Positions 21,133 through 32,616 are shown, numbered from the stretch's first letter. The stretch is 64,000 bases of DNA from Cheiracanthium punctorium (GCA_038373885.1 JAWZYV010019563.1:1-64000); one strand, 5' to 3'. Notes: generated from the letters alone by a model not told the origin. Numbers and translations: made by a program.

Positions 21133-22370
21133 CTAGAAAAACTCTATTCAAACATTCTGTGATAAAGCTGATTTTACGCCCCCCTCTTCTGCTTGCGTCC
21201 CTCGAAAGGGCTATCCCCGCAACACCTTCGCTGGGACTTTTTTTAAACAACCGATTGCAGGAGCTGCGAACACAGGAAACTGGAGCGATACAAAAAACTT
21301 AAGCCCGAAGCATCTCACAGCTGTAAATCACAGGGGCGCAGAAGTGGCTAAATTAAAAATTTTTGTTAAAGGAGGGCGTCAAAATCAAACGCATTTCCCT
21401 TTTTACGAAGGTGATAAAAACTTCATGAAATTTATTTTTTACTCATTTCTTGTCAAATGACTTAAACGATTCTTGTCGCCCTATATTACATTCCGATTGA
21501 TCAGGGATGCACTAATGGAGTGGAATCTTCCTCTGTAACTTTTATCATGAGCTTTCGGAATTTCATGTCGTCAAGGAATTTGGTTTATTGTCATCTGAAA
21601 AATGTATCTCATATCTCCCCGTTAAAATTTTCTACCTGCGCCCCTGAGCTTAGTTCCCAGTAAATGGACTCTTGCTGTTCTATGGACACAGTCATGTTTT
21701 ATCCTCTAACAGATTAGAAAAACTCTATTTAAACATCCTGTCATTAAGCTGATTTTACGCCCTTCTCTTCTGTTTGCGCCCCTCGAAAGGGCTATCCCCG
21801 CCTCATCCTCGCTGTGACTCTGCTTAAAAAACCGATTGCAGGAGCTGCGAACTCAGGAAACTGAAGCATTCTTCAGTTATGATTCACAAGGGCGCAAAAG
21901 TGGCGAAATGAAAGATTTTTGTTTAATAAGGGGCGTCAAAATCAGTCACATTTCCCTTTTGCCAACACGATATAAAACACCTAGGGCGAAATTCAAGTGA
22001 AACGCGCACGATCGAGTTCGAATGGAACGTTTTTCAGTCCCCAGAAAGCATCCAATGAACAAACCTATCGCGCTGTCACGTGATCAAAACATGATTGTTT
22101 TGTTTCAGTTGAATAAGAAACATTGATATATTTTGAATAAGAAACATTGATATAAGTTTCCCCTGTTCGATGCGGAAAGCGTTCGAATTGTGTTTCACTT
22201 GAATCTCGCCCTTAAGGCTGAAGTATCCCACAGCTGCACAACTGCAAAAATTTACTTTTTAATTTATTTTTCAATTCTTGTCGAATGGCTTAGACGATTT
22301 CTTTGTCTCCCTCACTCTAGAATATATTCTGATGGATCAGGGCGTACTAAGGGAGTGAAAACTGGAAATA

Positions 22371-22811
22371 TATCGTGTTTACTCGAGTAATAGTTGCCCA
22401 TTTTTGTCAATTTTGCATGGTGAAAGTGTAGGTGCGACTATTTTGTGGGAAAAACTACTACGTAATATTGTAACTATAAATTTATTTTTTGTGCTTCAAA
22501 ACGGGTGTGCGACTATTATGCGAGGGAGGCTATTACACACAGTGGCGGATCCAGAAATTTTTTTGGGGAGGGGCTAAATTTTTAAAAAGCTTATTTCACC
22601 CAATTAAAATGTACTATAAATCAAAATTTTAGTCTAAACCAATTTATTAGGCTTTTGGGAGGGGTTAAGTAATAAAATATGATCATTTTAGCAATTTAAA
22701 GTGTATAATAAAGCACAATGTTACGCTTGAGCAATCTCTTTTGGGGGGGGGGGGCTGAAGCCCCCTAGCCCCTCCCCTGGATCCGCTACTTATTACACGA
22801 GTAAACACGGC
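22371..22811. mobile_element. MITE with CGTGTTTACTCG ends, split by a second MITE
   Basis: TCGTGTTTACTCGAGTAATAG on the left has its inverted partner CTATTAC...GAGTAAACACGG on the right. The right arm is interrupted by the element at 22540-22791. The target duplication is not resolved. Confidence 0.6.
22540..22791. mobile_element. hAT-type MITE (CAGTRGCGGATCC ends), nested
   Basis: It begins CAGTGGCGGATCCAGAA and ends GGATCCGCTACTT, with ATTACACA and ATTACACG flanks (7 of 8). A near sister lies at 44820-45066. Confidence 0.8.
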
Positions 22812-23664
22812 ATCTTCCTTTGAAACTTTTTTAGCACGATCTTTTGAAATTTTATACTGTTTATTACTGTTATTTCGCTTAGTTACGCTCTGAAAAATCT
22901 GTTCCTCCTGGAGTGATATATCTGTTTCATTTGGAAACAAGAGTATAGCCTGGTGTAGCCTAGAAGAACCGTCAAAATTTCGCTCCCCCCACCCCTTTTT
23001 GCAGCCTTAATGACGACTTCATAATTTTTCAGCCCCGGGAATCAGAGGCGGCATTTCAATTTTTCATTTAGGGGTGCCAGATTTGATGTACTAAAATCCA
23101 GAATATGAAATAAATAAAATGTTTTTCTTTAATTTGGAGTGCGACTGCGCCCCTATTATCCGCCCTTGCGCGGAATCATTATACTAATAAAATCCTGCCC
23201 TTTCCTCGCCTCTACAGATGTGCTGTATTGAAAAAAGAAACTCGAATTAGAAAAAACTATATGAACTTGAAACTATATAAAGCGTGATCCTTCTGATTTT
23301 GCGCCCCCTCTTCTGTTTGCACCCTATTACTGTTACGGCACTGTTTCGAAAACCGATTCTAGAAGCTGAAAAAACTTAGGAAGTATCCCAGAACTTTAAT
23401 TCACCGGGGCGCAGAAGTGGCCAAAAATAATATGTTAAAGACGGGCGTCAAAATCATGTGCACTTTCCTTTTCCGTTAACTTGATGAAAAAAAAAAAACT
23501 CGATTTTATGTGGCTTTGTTCAAAATTTATTATAGCTTGTCCTTTTTGGCGTATATTTTTTGCGGCATTTCTTTTGAAGTATATCAGAAAGGAAGGTAAC
23601 TTGAGAAATCATTTCTTAAACATCCGGAGATCTGCAGTAAGGTGGCAGTGACAGCTCAAAACAA

Positions 23665-23925
23665 TTATAGGAGGTAATGTATCAACAGGTTCAAAGGCCA
23701 CCCCTTCGGAAGATCAAGATCTGCGGAAGAGGGTAATTTAGCATACCCTGGAGGTGGAGTCCTGGACATCGAGTGGACATCTGTTTCCCATGAATGAAAA
23801 AAGTAGCGATCAAAGAACGCTTCCGGACCATACACAGCGGCAACATTAGAAGTGTTTAAAAGTATTAGTGACAATAATACTGTTTGAAAGCGTGATAATA
23901 TTATGAGAGCAGTCAGTGCGCCCAT
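23665..23925 (-). CDS. Small ORF with signal-peptide-like start, unknown
   Basis: On the minus strand an ATG at 23923-23925 opens an 86-codon frame. The first ~30 residues are hydrophobic (LLSLILLNTS) with a plausible signal-peptidase site after NVAA. A polar proline-rich segment follows (SRTPPPGYAKLP). Codon four upstream is TTG, so the ATG is the natural start. It could be a real secreted peptide, the first exon of a minus-strand gene, or a host exon caught inside the hAT-like composite near its right end. No splice donor stands out and I recognise no family. Length alone does not rule out chance. Confidence 0.25.
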   Translation of the reverse strand: MGALTALIILSRFQTVLLSLILLNTSNVAAVYGPEAFFDRYFFHSWETDVHSMSRTPPPGYAKLPSSADLDLPKGWPLNLLIHYLL

Positions 23926-24523
23926 CTGAATAACCAATTAACAAAAAAAAAGGGAAAATGTTTGGAAGCACGAAAGAAGGTGAAATTTGGCTCCCCTCGA
24001 TTGAAACTCAAGCGTAGGCGACCGCCTACGTCGCCTACGCCTCAAACCGGCCCTGGTTGCATCTCTTTTGGAACATGTGATACTGTATAGAACACGTGAC
24101 CCGAGGTTATATAAGTTGAAACGCTGCTCGGAGCATAGATTCTTCGTGACTTCACTTGCCATGTAAAACTATGTGAAACCAAATAAAAATGTCTTCGTAT
24201 ACCCGCAAGATCTTTCCTTTTGCTTGAACCGACTACGAATACTAGCAGCGGCCGGTCGGGGCTATGCCAGAGTCCTAAGCCGCCTCGCCTCTCCTGAACT
24301 GACGACGATGTTATGATCTTACTCCGCGCCTACCATTACGTGCTCGTTATCTTTCATATAAATATATATATTCAATGCCATAGAAAATAATCCATGAATG
24401 TGAGCCCCTATAAAAAAATCGTAAAGCTAGTCACCCTTTTTGATGTAAAACATGATCCCATAACTCTCAATAGTATGACGGCACCACAACATAACGTAGA
24501 AGTCACAACAGAAGGCACATTAA

Positions 24524-24905
24524 CCCTTTAACGTGCAGTGTTCCCGCTCTGGGAACACCAAACTTTGACGTTTTGACTGTTGCCAGTCACGAAGAATAGA
24601 TTTGATTTCTATAAAAATGGTTGCGGGTGACATTGCTCCACGAGAATCCTTTACTTTTTAGCACGTCATTTCTCGTAAAAAATTGTAACGATTATTTTTA
24701 ACAGCACTGATATCTGCTGAAAAATGGAAGAATGCGAGAACAGCTGGATAGATTGCCCAATGCTGAAAAAGGGCAGCCGTTGCTATTGCTCGACTGAACT
24801 ACCAGCAAGATGGCGGACGATCGAAACGTTCATCGCGTGCCACAGATCTAGAGATCCTTTTTTAACGCAGCTGGCTGTGCAGCACAGCCAGCTGCCGTCA
24901 ACCTC
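24524..24905. mobile_element. piggyBac-like MITE fragment (TTAA-CCCTTT end)
   Basis: TTAA then CCCTTTAACGTGCAG starts an element whose body matches, largely inverted, the copy at 35232-35643. Shared words include GAACAGCTGGATAGATTG and ACTACCAGCAAGATGGCG. The right TTAA end was not found, so it is truncated or rearranged. A 29 bp palindrome lies near its right side. Confidence 0.6.
24867..24895. repeat. Perfect 14 bp stem palindrome
   Basis: GCAGCTGGCTGTGC, a single A, and the exact inverted copy. In the sister element at about 35368-35397 the corresponding palindrome is imperfect. Confidence 0.85.
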
Positions 24906-25467
24906 TATAGTCGCCTAATTGTTGCTATGAGCCAGATAAAATGTTTCCATATTAGACACAAAACAGCTCCCTGCTGTCTGTTACTATATATATGTCTTTG
25001 TTTTTGGTTCAAGCCTCGATTTTGTGCTTACAAAAGTAAACACATGAAATTTATTCAACTTCAAAGCTTGTAGGTTTTATTTAGATTTTCTTTAATTATG
25101 ATTATTTCACAAATGAAATTTTTTTTAAATTACTTAAACTGCACTAAATTGTGATAATGTATAAACTGTACAGTATTATGTAAGTACATATGCATTTAGA
25201 TATTGTTCATTAAATACGTAAGTAAATTCTTCCCTTAAAATGCATAATAAGTTCACATTAATTAATGGTTTTATTTATCTGCTCCAATTATTTAACCACT
25301 AAGTGAATTATTAAATGTTTTAGCAAGATTTCATTTTAATATGAACTCAGATGATCATTTTAAGTTCTTTTTGAAAAATCCGAATATTTTGATTCTCTGG
25401 ACAGGGTTAAGTCACAATTAATCCGGATGATCCATGTATTTGATCTTTTCCGTACGAAGAACAGGTC
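24906..25467. other. AT-rich stretch, nothing recognised
   Basis: Low-complexity AT-rich sequence without long frames or obvious element ends. Confidence 0.6.
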
Positions 25468-25475
25468 CACACCGA

Positions 25476-25890
25476 CAGGCGCGCACACAGGATTTTTGGC
25501 TGGGGGGGGGGGGGTCCAACTTTTAGGGATGTTCCAGATTGACAAAAATCAGTGATGAAAGAACTCGTTTTCATTAGATGGAATTCATCAAAATTCGTCC
25601 CATCCAGTTCCCTAAGAATACACTACACAATACAATAGGAAGCAAAATAATAGTTGTACAGTTTTGAGAACAAGATGGTGTTTTATGTTCTCTTTCAGTT
25701 CTTTTTTGAAAAGTTGAGGAAAACGAGAAAAATTATTTTTTTATTTATTAGAACTGAAACTATTGCTACCTTTTTTTGGAATCATTTTATTTACTATAGT
25801 TATAGGGTAATAATCAATCGAAAAAAAAAATCAAAGCCGATGGGGGGGGGGGTCCAGACCCCCTGGACCCCCCCCTTGTGTGCGCCACTG
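25476..25890. mobile_element. hAT-type MITE (CAGGCGCGCACACAGG ends)
   Basis: The right end CCTTGTGTGCGCCACTG is the imperfect inverse of the left end CAGGCGCGCACACAGG. Flanks are CACACCGA and CACACTGA, 7 of 8 alike. Poly-G and poly-C runs stand just inside each end, as in the other MITEs of this kind here. Confidence 0.78.
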
Positions 25891-25898
25891 CACACTGA

Positions 25899-26698
25899 TT
25901 ATTCCTGTGTTTTCCTTATATATAAACGAAATACTATTTACAAGGAATATGTATTTTTCCCCAAGATTTGGAATAAACTAAATAATAATTAGTATAACTA
26001 ATTATACTAATACAGCTTCAAGTTTTAAAATTAAAAATATAAATAATTATTAGATATTTATAATTATTACACTTCTCAAAATAGAATGATACACAAATCC
26101 TACGTTCTCTCATTAATCTGATAGATAATAAAATCATTAAATGTTTGATAATTCGTACTTTTGATTGTGCGTAATGCTTTAAATATGAATCATTTAACTT
26201 CTGAACCAACATAATTAATGTTCACGGGAGTCGCCAGTTTTCAAGTCACTGCTAAAAAGTTAACTTCTTTGCGACACAAAAAAGGAATAAAATTGTTTTT
26301 ACATATAGATTTCGTTTATAATTTTAGTATCATTGATTTTGTCATTGAAACAGCTACAATATGAAGAAAAATATTTTTGCTCGTTTTCAAGCTACGCCTT
26401 GGAGTTCTAAATAAAAGATGCTTAAAAATGACGAGATTAAATGAAGGTTAAAGGAAAATCCAAAAATGATAAACTAAATTCAATTTTTAAGTAAAAAAAA
26501 AGTTGCTACTTAAAGTATCCATATTTAATGAAATTGATCTTCATTGTTTTTGTTTTTATGATCATTGTTAACACGTTTTTCTGTGATTGATATGAACAAA
26601 TTTTATCTGTTTTAATTCTAAGCTCTGAGGAGGGGCGGCGTGGCTCGGTACCCTCGTTGAAAGGGGGACCATTTCGAACTAAAACTGAGTAAATCTTG
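25899..26698. other. AT-rich stretch, nothing recognised
   Basis: No supported gene. Short frames here are AT-rich noise. Confidence 0.6.
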
Positions 26699-26800
26699 AT
26701 CTAGAGCAGTGGTTCCCAAACTTTTTTGTCCTTCTCTTCAAAAATCTTCAACTAGATTTTTTTTTTTTCGCGACCCACTACTACATAACGATAACCAATA

Positions 26801-29800
26801 TCTTATAAATAAAAATGAAATTCTGTTTGTTTGTTTGTTTGTTTGTTTGTTTGTTTATTTGTTTGTTTGTTTGTGGATTTGAGTTGTATACAAATCCACA
26901 AAAATGGACCTATCAGCCTGAAATTTTGCACAGATATGTAAAATAATATAGAATAAATCATAGTCCACTTTAAAACTTTCAAAGTCCACCCGTTCCCGAA
27001 ATTTAAGAGATTTTTTATGTTCTGCACGCAAAAAGCTTTCCGTAATTGTAACCCCTGTAGTGAAAAAAATGTGAAATAAGGATCGTGGTTGCCATGTGTG
27101 GCGATTTTGCCGAATAAGATGTTTTAAATTCTCAAAGTAAAAATAAAAGAATAATAATGATTTTTTTTTGTTAGTTTATATTCGTAAGGTTATATTTTTT
27201 TTTAATTATAATATCGTGTGCATGGGAAATCGGAGCAGGAATGAAATGTTTTATACGCAAAACAATAAGAATTGAAGATTTCCGAGGCTAATATGTTAAA
27301 ATTTTTTAGTTTGGCGAAAAAATAAAATGGCTCAAATGCCGAGAAAGTGAGTTCTAGCGGTTTGCACAGTTTCCGGCTAGGCGCAATTTACTGAGAGCTT
27401 AAGGAAACGGATTTTTGAAAACAAGTGCAAAGGTTTTATTAGAATACAGCGTTAAATTTTAATGATCCGTGCGAAAATAATGCAGTTATTAAGGGATTTC
27501 AAGCGATCTATCTTCAGCATTCTCGCGATTTTGAGGAGGATTCTAACGCTTGGCGCTATTTATCGTAATTTAATCGTCTGCTATTTGGGTTATGAATACA
27601 CCTGCGTATAAGTTTTTGAAATTTTCATTCAGTTGGAATTGTGCATTTTTCTGAGCAGCTTTTCTGCATCTAATGTATTACATCCAGAAAAAAGGATGTT
27701 AGAAATATCAATTTTAATTTTGTTTAATCACACTCATGAATAATGATACACTTTCCAACTTAATGAAAGAAGGAACGAAAATAGGGAAGACCCATGGATT
27801 ATAACTCTTTTTATATATAGCACTTTAGTGCGTATTTAAAAATCTGAAAGTGTGTCAGATTTTCTATGATTCTAGCGCTTGGCGCAATTTAATGAGAGGG
27901 TATTTTTAAAAACAAGCGTAGGTTATCTTATAAATAAAAATGAAATTCTGTTTGTCAATTTGTTGATTTGGGTAGTATACAATTCCACAAAAATGGACCT
28001 GTCAGCCTGAAATTTTACACAGATATGTAAAATAATATAGAATAAATGATAGTCCACTTTAAAACTTTGAAACTCCACTTTATTTCCGTTCCCGGAATTT
28101 AAGAGATTTATGTTCTCCACGCAGAAAGCTTTACGTAATATTAACCCCTGTAGTGAAAAAAGTGTGTGAAATAAGCATCTTGGTTGCCATGTGTGGCGAT
28201 TTTGCCGAATAAAATGTTTTAAATTCTTAAAGTAAAAATAAAAGAATAATAATGATTTTTTTAGGTTATTTTTTTAATTATAATATCGTGTGCGCATAAG
28301 AAATGAGAGCAGGAATGAAATGCTTTATACGCAAAACAATGAGGATCGAAGATATCCGAGACTAATATGTAATTTTTTTTAGTTTGGCGAAAAAAACAAA
28401 TGGCTGCTAGGCCGATTTTTAGAGAGTGAGTTCTAGCGGTTTGCACAGTTTTAGGCTTTTTGGCGCAATTTACTGAGAGCTTAAGGGAATAGCATTTTTG
28501 AAAACAAGTGTATAGGTTTTCTTAGAATACAGCATTAAATTTTAACTATCCGTGCAGAAATAATGCAGTTATTAGGGTATTTCAAGCGATGTAGCTTCAG
28601 AATTCTCGCCAATTGAGTACATTGATTTAACTTGGGGGAAATCCGCCAAATTTCAGAAAATTGAAATCTTCGCATTTAGTACATCGAGGTAACGATGAAT
28701 AAAACATGTTATAGTTGATAATTTAAAAAATGCGGCTGTATTAAGGGATTCCACTTTTCAAATAAATGCCTGGCGGTCGAACCATTTCCCATTTTGATTG
28801 CTGCTAAGGCAATGCTTCGAATGATTCCCTGAAAAAACTCTTGCAAAATGGCGTATGCTGGCACTTTGGCGAGGCTTAGATTTGAAACTGGATTTTACTT
28901 CAGACTGGTATATACGTATAATAAGACTGGTTATAGATAAAAATGAATGTTGGTATGTGTGTAGGAGGTTGAAAAACTCCAGCACCGTTTCACCGATCAC
29001 CATGAAATTTGGTTCACCTAAGTCTTTTATCATGGAGAAGGTTTTTATGCTATCCGTTTTCCTCTAACTTTTCACTAGGTGGCGCAGCAGAACGTCGAAT
29101 TCTATTCCGTTTAGCCGTTTGCTATGCGAATATCGTCCAACCAATTTCGATGAAATTTGGTACACGCGAATATTAGAACACGGAGAATATTTTTCACTAT
29201 CCATTTTGCTGTAACTTGCCGCTAAATGGCGCTGCAACGCATCAACTTCTATACCGTTCGACCGATCGGCATAAAAATTTTTATACTTACACATTTGAGC
29301 ACGAAGAATATATTCTAACTGCGTTACTTTTGATGTTACTCGCCACTAGATGACACTGCAATGCATTATTATTTTAACTCACCACTAGATGACGCTGCAG
29401 CAGGCCAAATGTTTGACCATTCAAACGGTGGCTATGAAAATCAGTATACATAGCTATTTGAACAATGAGAATATTTTGGCGTTATCCATTTTGCTATAAC
29501 TCGCCACATGACGGCGCTGTAGCAAATCATTACTTTAATTAACCACTAGATGGCCCTGCAGTGTATCACTTCTTGACTGTGCGAATGATCGCTATGAAAA
29601 TAGGTATACATAGATATTTGAACACGGGGAAGAGTTTGGCACGATCCATTTTCCTATAACTTGACACTAGATGTCGCGTCAACACATGAACTTCAAGACT
29701 ATTCAGCCGATCGTCATGAAAATTCGTATACATCGATATCTGAATGCGAAGAATATTTTTGCCGTATCCGTTTTGCTAAAACTCGCCACTAGATTGTGCT

Positions 29801-29985
29801 ACGCCGCATCGCCTTCTGCACCGTAAAAACGATTGCCTTGAAATTCAGTATGCATGATTATTGAACACAATATAACGCGATATCCATTTTGCTATATCTC
29901 TTTATTACAATAAATAGTAATCACAACAAATATTAATATCAAAAAGTCCATTCATTCCCGTGCGAAGAACGGGTACTTCAGCTAG
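26801..29985 (+). mobile_element. Helitron sequence, second family, two 5' ends and one 3' end
   Basis: 5' ends TCTTATAAATAAAAATG lie at 26801 and again at 27926. The 3' end CCCGTGCGAAGAACGGGTACTTCAGCTAG, then T, closes at 29985, with an inverted CCCGT/ACGGG hairpin 11 bp before CTAG. So 27926-29985 is a complete 2060 bp copy and 26801-27925 a truncated one directly upstream. Both share interior blocks with the 1-8131 Helitrons (for example TAACCCCTGTAGTGAAAA and GGCGCAATTTA). A (GTTT)n run follows the first 5' end. No Rep/helicase is present. Confidence 0.82.
29060..29830 (+). repeat. ~124 bp minisatellite with CTCF-like motifs inside a Helitron
   Basis: About eight diverged units each contain ATCCATTTTGCTATAACTCG followed by variants of CCACTAGATGGCGCTGCA. 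Starts of the latter lie near 29072, 29219, 29343, 29382, 29504, 29543, 29664 and 29785. Most neighbours are 121-144 bp apart, with two shorter steps of about 39 bp from internal doubling. The word at 29072, TCACTAGGTGGCGCAGC, fits the conserved CTCF core (CCASYAGRKGGCRS) almost fully. Whether CTCF binds is inference. Confidence 0.7.
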
Positions 29986-30098
29986 TAGGTTATATAAAAT
30001 AGTATAGTTTACTATATATATAAAATACAAAAGTTTAATTTTTCCCACCCTTTTCGACCCACCGAAATTGCTCCCGTGACCCAACAATGGGTCGCGGC

Positions 30099-30450
30099 TA
30101 GGGTTGCCAGGTCGCCAAACCAAATAGCCGGACAGACCAGCCAGTTTGGCCGGACATTTGGGTAAAAAGGCCGGACAGCCTACAATATTGAGGATTTTGT
30201 CTCAGTATTAATAGGTACAACAAAAAAATTGTATGTAAAATCAAGCTTTTTTGATTATTCCATGAATCTTGTTAAATTCTAATGAAATATAAATTACATC
30301 GAATGCCAAATCAGTTCAAGTACTTTATGACTCATCAGCCAAAGTCACCAGTAAAAAGCCTAACAAAAGCCGGTCACCGTTCAGTTGGGCCGGACACGCA
30401 ATCAAAAAGCCTGACTATGTCCGGCTTTATCCGGACGCCTGGCAACGCTA
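30099..30450. mobile_element. MITE (TAGGGTTGCCAG ends) with perfect 8 bp TSD
   Basis: TAGGGTTGCCAGGTCG at the left and CGCCTGGCAACGCTA at the right are inverted. GTCGCGGC flanks both sides (30091-30098, 30451-30458). GCCGGAC words recur inside. It is nested in the right arm of the hAT element at 26707-30478. An 8 bp duplication points to hAT. Confidence 0.85.
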
Positions 30451-30744
30451 GTCGCGGCCCATAGTTTGGAAACCACTGATCTAGATCACAAAAGGGGCGT
30501 CTTTTTTACGTTTGCTGAGGGGCACCATGGGGTGGGGGTATGTCGGAAAAATGTCACTCGGTTCAAACCCTATTCCCGTTTGCATGCGCTGAAATACGAT
30601 TCACTTCCGATACCAGAATGCTACTTTCGGTTTCAAATATTTCCGGCTGACTAATATTAAAATGTCTGTATCTGAAGTTCTTTAAGTTTAATAGAAACAA
30701 ATTCCTCAAACGTATTTCGAAGGCTGAAATATTATACTTTAACA

Positions 30745-30961
30745 CACATATGGGCAACCGCTGGTCCGCGGGCCGGATGTGGCCCGTCACGGCTTTTGAT
30801 CCGGCACGCGGAACATTTGAAAACTCCGTATAAACCATTCAATATCCCATATAAATCCCAATTATACGGCCCGCCACTACGCTAAAATCCGCAAGTTTGG
30901 CCCGCGACTTCGCTAACATCCTAAAGTTTGGCCCACAACTTTCAAAAGTTGCCCATACCTG
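30745..30961. mobile_element. hAT-type MITE (217 bp) with perfect TSD
   Basis: Ends CACATATGGGCAACCG and AAGTTGCCCATACCTG are imperfectly inverted. CTTTAACA stands on both sides (30737-30744, 30962-30969). GGCCCGC words repeat inside. Confidence 0.8.
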
Positions 30962-31171
30962 CTTTAACACTTTAAAGGTCATCATCCTCCGAAATATCAA
31001 ACGATGTCAAGGACCGTCTCCCCCATCAATTTTGATATCTATGTCATACCAAAGCCGAATCAGATGTCCTTGGGGCAATTTTTTAAAATAAGAATTTAAA
31101 GCATGTCTCTTAAGCGTGAAATCTATATCAAGAGCTAGACTTTCTCCAACGATATCAAAAGCCTATATATA

Positions 31172-32126
31172 CAGTAGAATCTCCCTATAACGAAGTCTCT
31201 CTACAACGAATTTTTCCCTATAACTAAATTTTTCATGGAAACGTAACTTTAAGGATTAAATAGTTCTATAAACATTCTCCATATAACGAAGAGCTTATCT
31301 TTCCATAGCGAATATTTCAGATTTACCTTTGATTTTTTAAGTTAGTTTTGAAGAAAATTTTAATTTTTGAACAGACCACTTAGTGGAAGAGTTGGAGATG
31401 ATAAAAATGGAGGCCAGGTAAATGAAACTGACTCCGATAATGAAGCCACTTCAACAGCGCTCGATTATGACCAACAGGGGCACCGTACATTAATAGATTT
31501 GGGAGGCCCCAATCTATGAAATTTGTTATATTTTTCATAAAATTTTGATACAAAAAAAAAATAATATTTCAGAAAAACATTCAAGATTGGGGGCCCTGGG
31601 GAAAGGACCTTTGCCCATTGCCCCTGTAATAATAAGGCCCTGCGCTTCACGACCAAAACTACATCAAACTTTAATGCTTCAACCTTTCAAAACCATTAAA
31701 CAGAGGTTTCCAAAAGGAAGAAAATGTGCCCCACTCTATTTTCAGCAGACTTTTAAAATGTGAATATTTTTATGAAAATTTAAAATCACAGAATGCAAAA
31801 CAATGTAAAATCACAGAATTTTGAAGTAAAATAAAAGTATGTGCATTACACATTTTATTCTCTAAATCGTTGATTGTCTTTACTTTTGAACATTTCATTT
31901 ATACAATGAAAAGTAAGAAACCGTAAGTTTAGCAAATTTATAATAAATACCAATTTATTTTTAATTGAAAGTCATAATTTAATACTTTTAAACATCGAAT
32001 TAACTAAAAAGTTTGTAATGTTTGCTGAAATAACTGCAAAAATCTCTAATCTCTGCACAACGAAATTTTCTCTATAGCTAATTTTTTAACTGGAACCGAG
32101 CGAGTTCGTTATAGGGAGATTCAATT
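31172..32126. mobile_element. pogo/Tigger-like element, degraded
   Basis: The left end CAGTAGAATCTCCCTATAAC and the inverted right end GTTATAGGGAGATTCAATTG match the pogo/Tigger end style, and TA precedes the left end. A short D/E/S/T-rich frame at about 31395-31470 may be a transposase remnant. It is interrupted by a MITE at 31455-31642 and by stops. The right TA is lost in a TG microsatellite. Confidence 0.65.
31455..31642. mobile_element. hAT-type MITE nested in the pogo-like element
   Basis: It starts CAGCGCTCGATTATGACC and ends AATAAGGCCCTG, with flanks CACTTCAA and CGCTTCAC (6 of 8). It is a relative of 16270-16456 in the other orientation. Confidence 0.6.
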
Positions 32127-32159
32127 GTGTGTGTGTATATATATATATATATAGTTCAT

Positions 32160-32320
32160 TTATATATATTGTGCATGCTAGCGTACGATGAGATGCATCG
32201 AAAAATTCTTAAAAGTAAATTTTAAGGTAGTCAAAATCGGTTTCTTCGTCGAAATTTGGCCACCAAAATTTTTCGAGATCACATTATACTTCCTTATACT
32301 CCGTACAAGGAAGTAAAAAT
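32160..32320 (-). repeat. Fragment of the ACTTCCTTG terminal-repeat element
   Basis: On the minus strand this matches the left end of the element at 48549-50733, including the terminal hairpin ACTTCCTTGTACG...AAGGAAGT and the GATGCATCTCATCGTA word. Only about 160 bp are present. Confidence 0.65.
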
Positions 32321-32616
32321 TGAAAACAAAATCCAATAATGGTACAAAGTAGCAACTTAATATTTAGCGCAGCTATGTTTAAAATGTATGCATAGTATTG
32401 GGTATACGTTGTAGAATGAAGAATTTACACTCAGCACTTAAAAACAAAGTTTCTGAGGGGCAAGCGAAAATACCTCTTCTAAAGCACACTACAATTCACA
32501 CAGCAAAGCTGCGTACTCATTGGAAGCTCGATCCACACTGAACTGGGGAGTCTGTCATGCCGGTATTTAAATGTATCGCAGAAGCGACAAGGAGCTTCTA
32601 GAGGAATGTATCTCTG

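Larger units (their letters stand above)
21135..23480. repeat. Diverged direct repeats of the hAT composite interior
   Basis: Three blocks starting near 21160, 21745 and 23295 share GATTTTACGCCC, CTTCTGTTTGCGCCC, CCGATTGCAGGAGCTG and GGGGCGCAGAAGTGGC in the same order. The first two lie about 580 bp apart. They resemble the left subterminal part of the composite near 14190-14270. No gene is seen here. Confidence 0.6.
14146..24055. mobile_element. Large composite hAT-like element (9.9 kb), filled with later insertions
   Basis: The left end reads CAGGGCCGGTTTTAGG and the right end, inverted, CAGGGCCGGTTTGAGG. Directly outside are ATTGCATC (14138-14145) and GTTGCATC (24056-24063), a 7-of-8 match. 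CAGGGCCGG-type ends with 8 bp target duplications are typical of hAT transposons. Subterminal words such as GATTTTACGCCCC recur near the left end and again at 21.1-23.5 kb, which could be transposase-binding repeats. No transposase ORF is visible. Much of the length comes from nested elements listed below. Alternatively these are ends of two separate copies, but the matching flanks argue for one insertion. Confidence 0.65.
26707..30478. mobile_element. hAT-type element (CAGTGGTTCCCAAAC ends) carrying nested insertions
   Basis: The left end CAGTGGTTCCCAAACTTTTT has its inverse, AGTTTGGAAACCACTG, at the right. Flanks are ATCTAGAG (26699-26706) and ATCTAGAT (30479-30486). Nearly all of the 3.8 kb is later insertion: Helitron sequence (26801-29985) and another MITE (30099-30450). 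The remaining core is only a few hundred bases, with no coding capacity. The flank sequence on both sides (CTCGGT..., TTCGAAC/TTCAAACC) is not otherwise identified. Confidence 0.8.
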
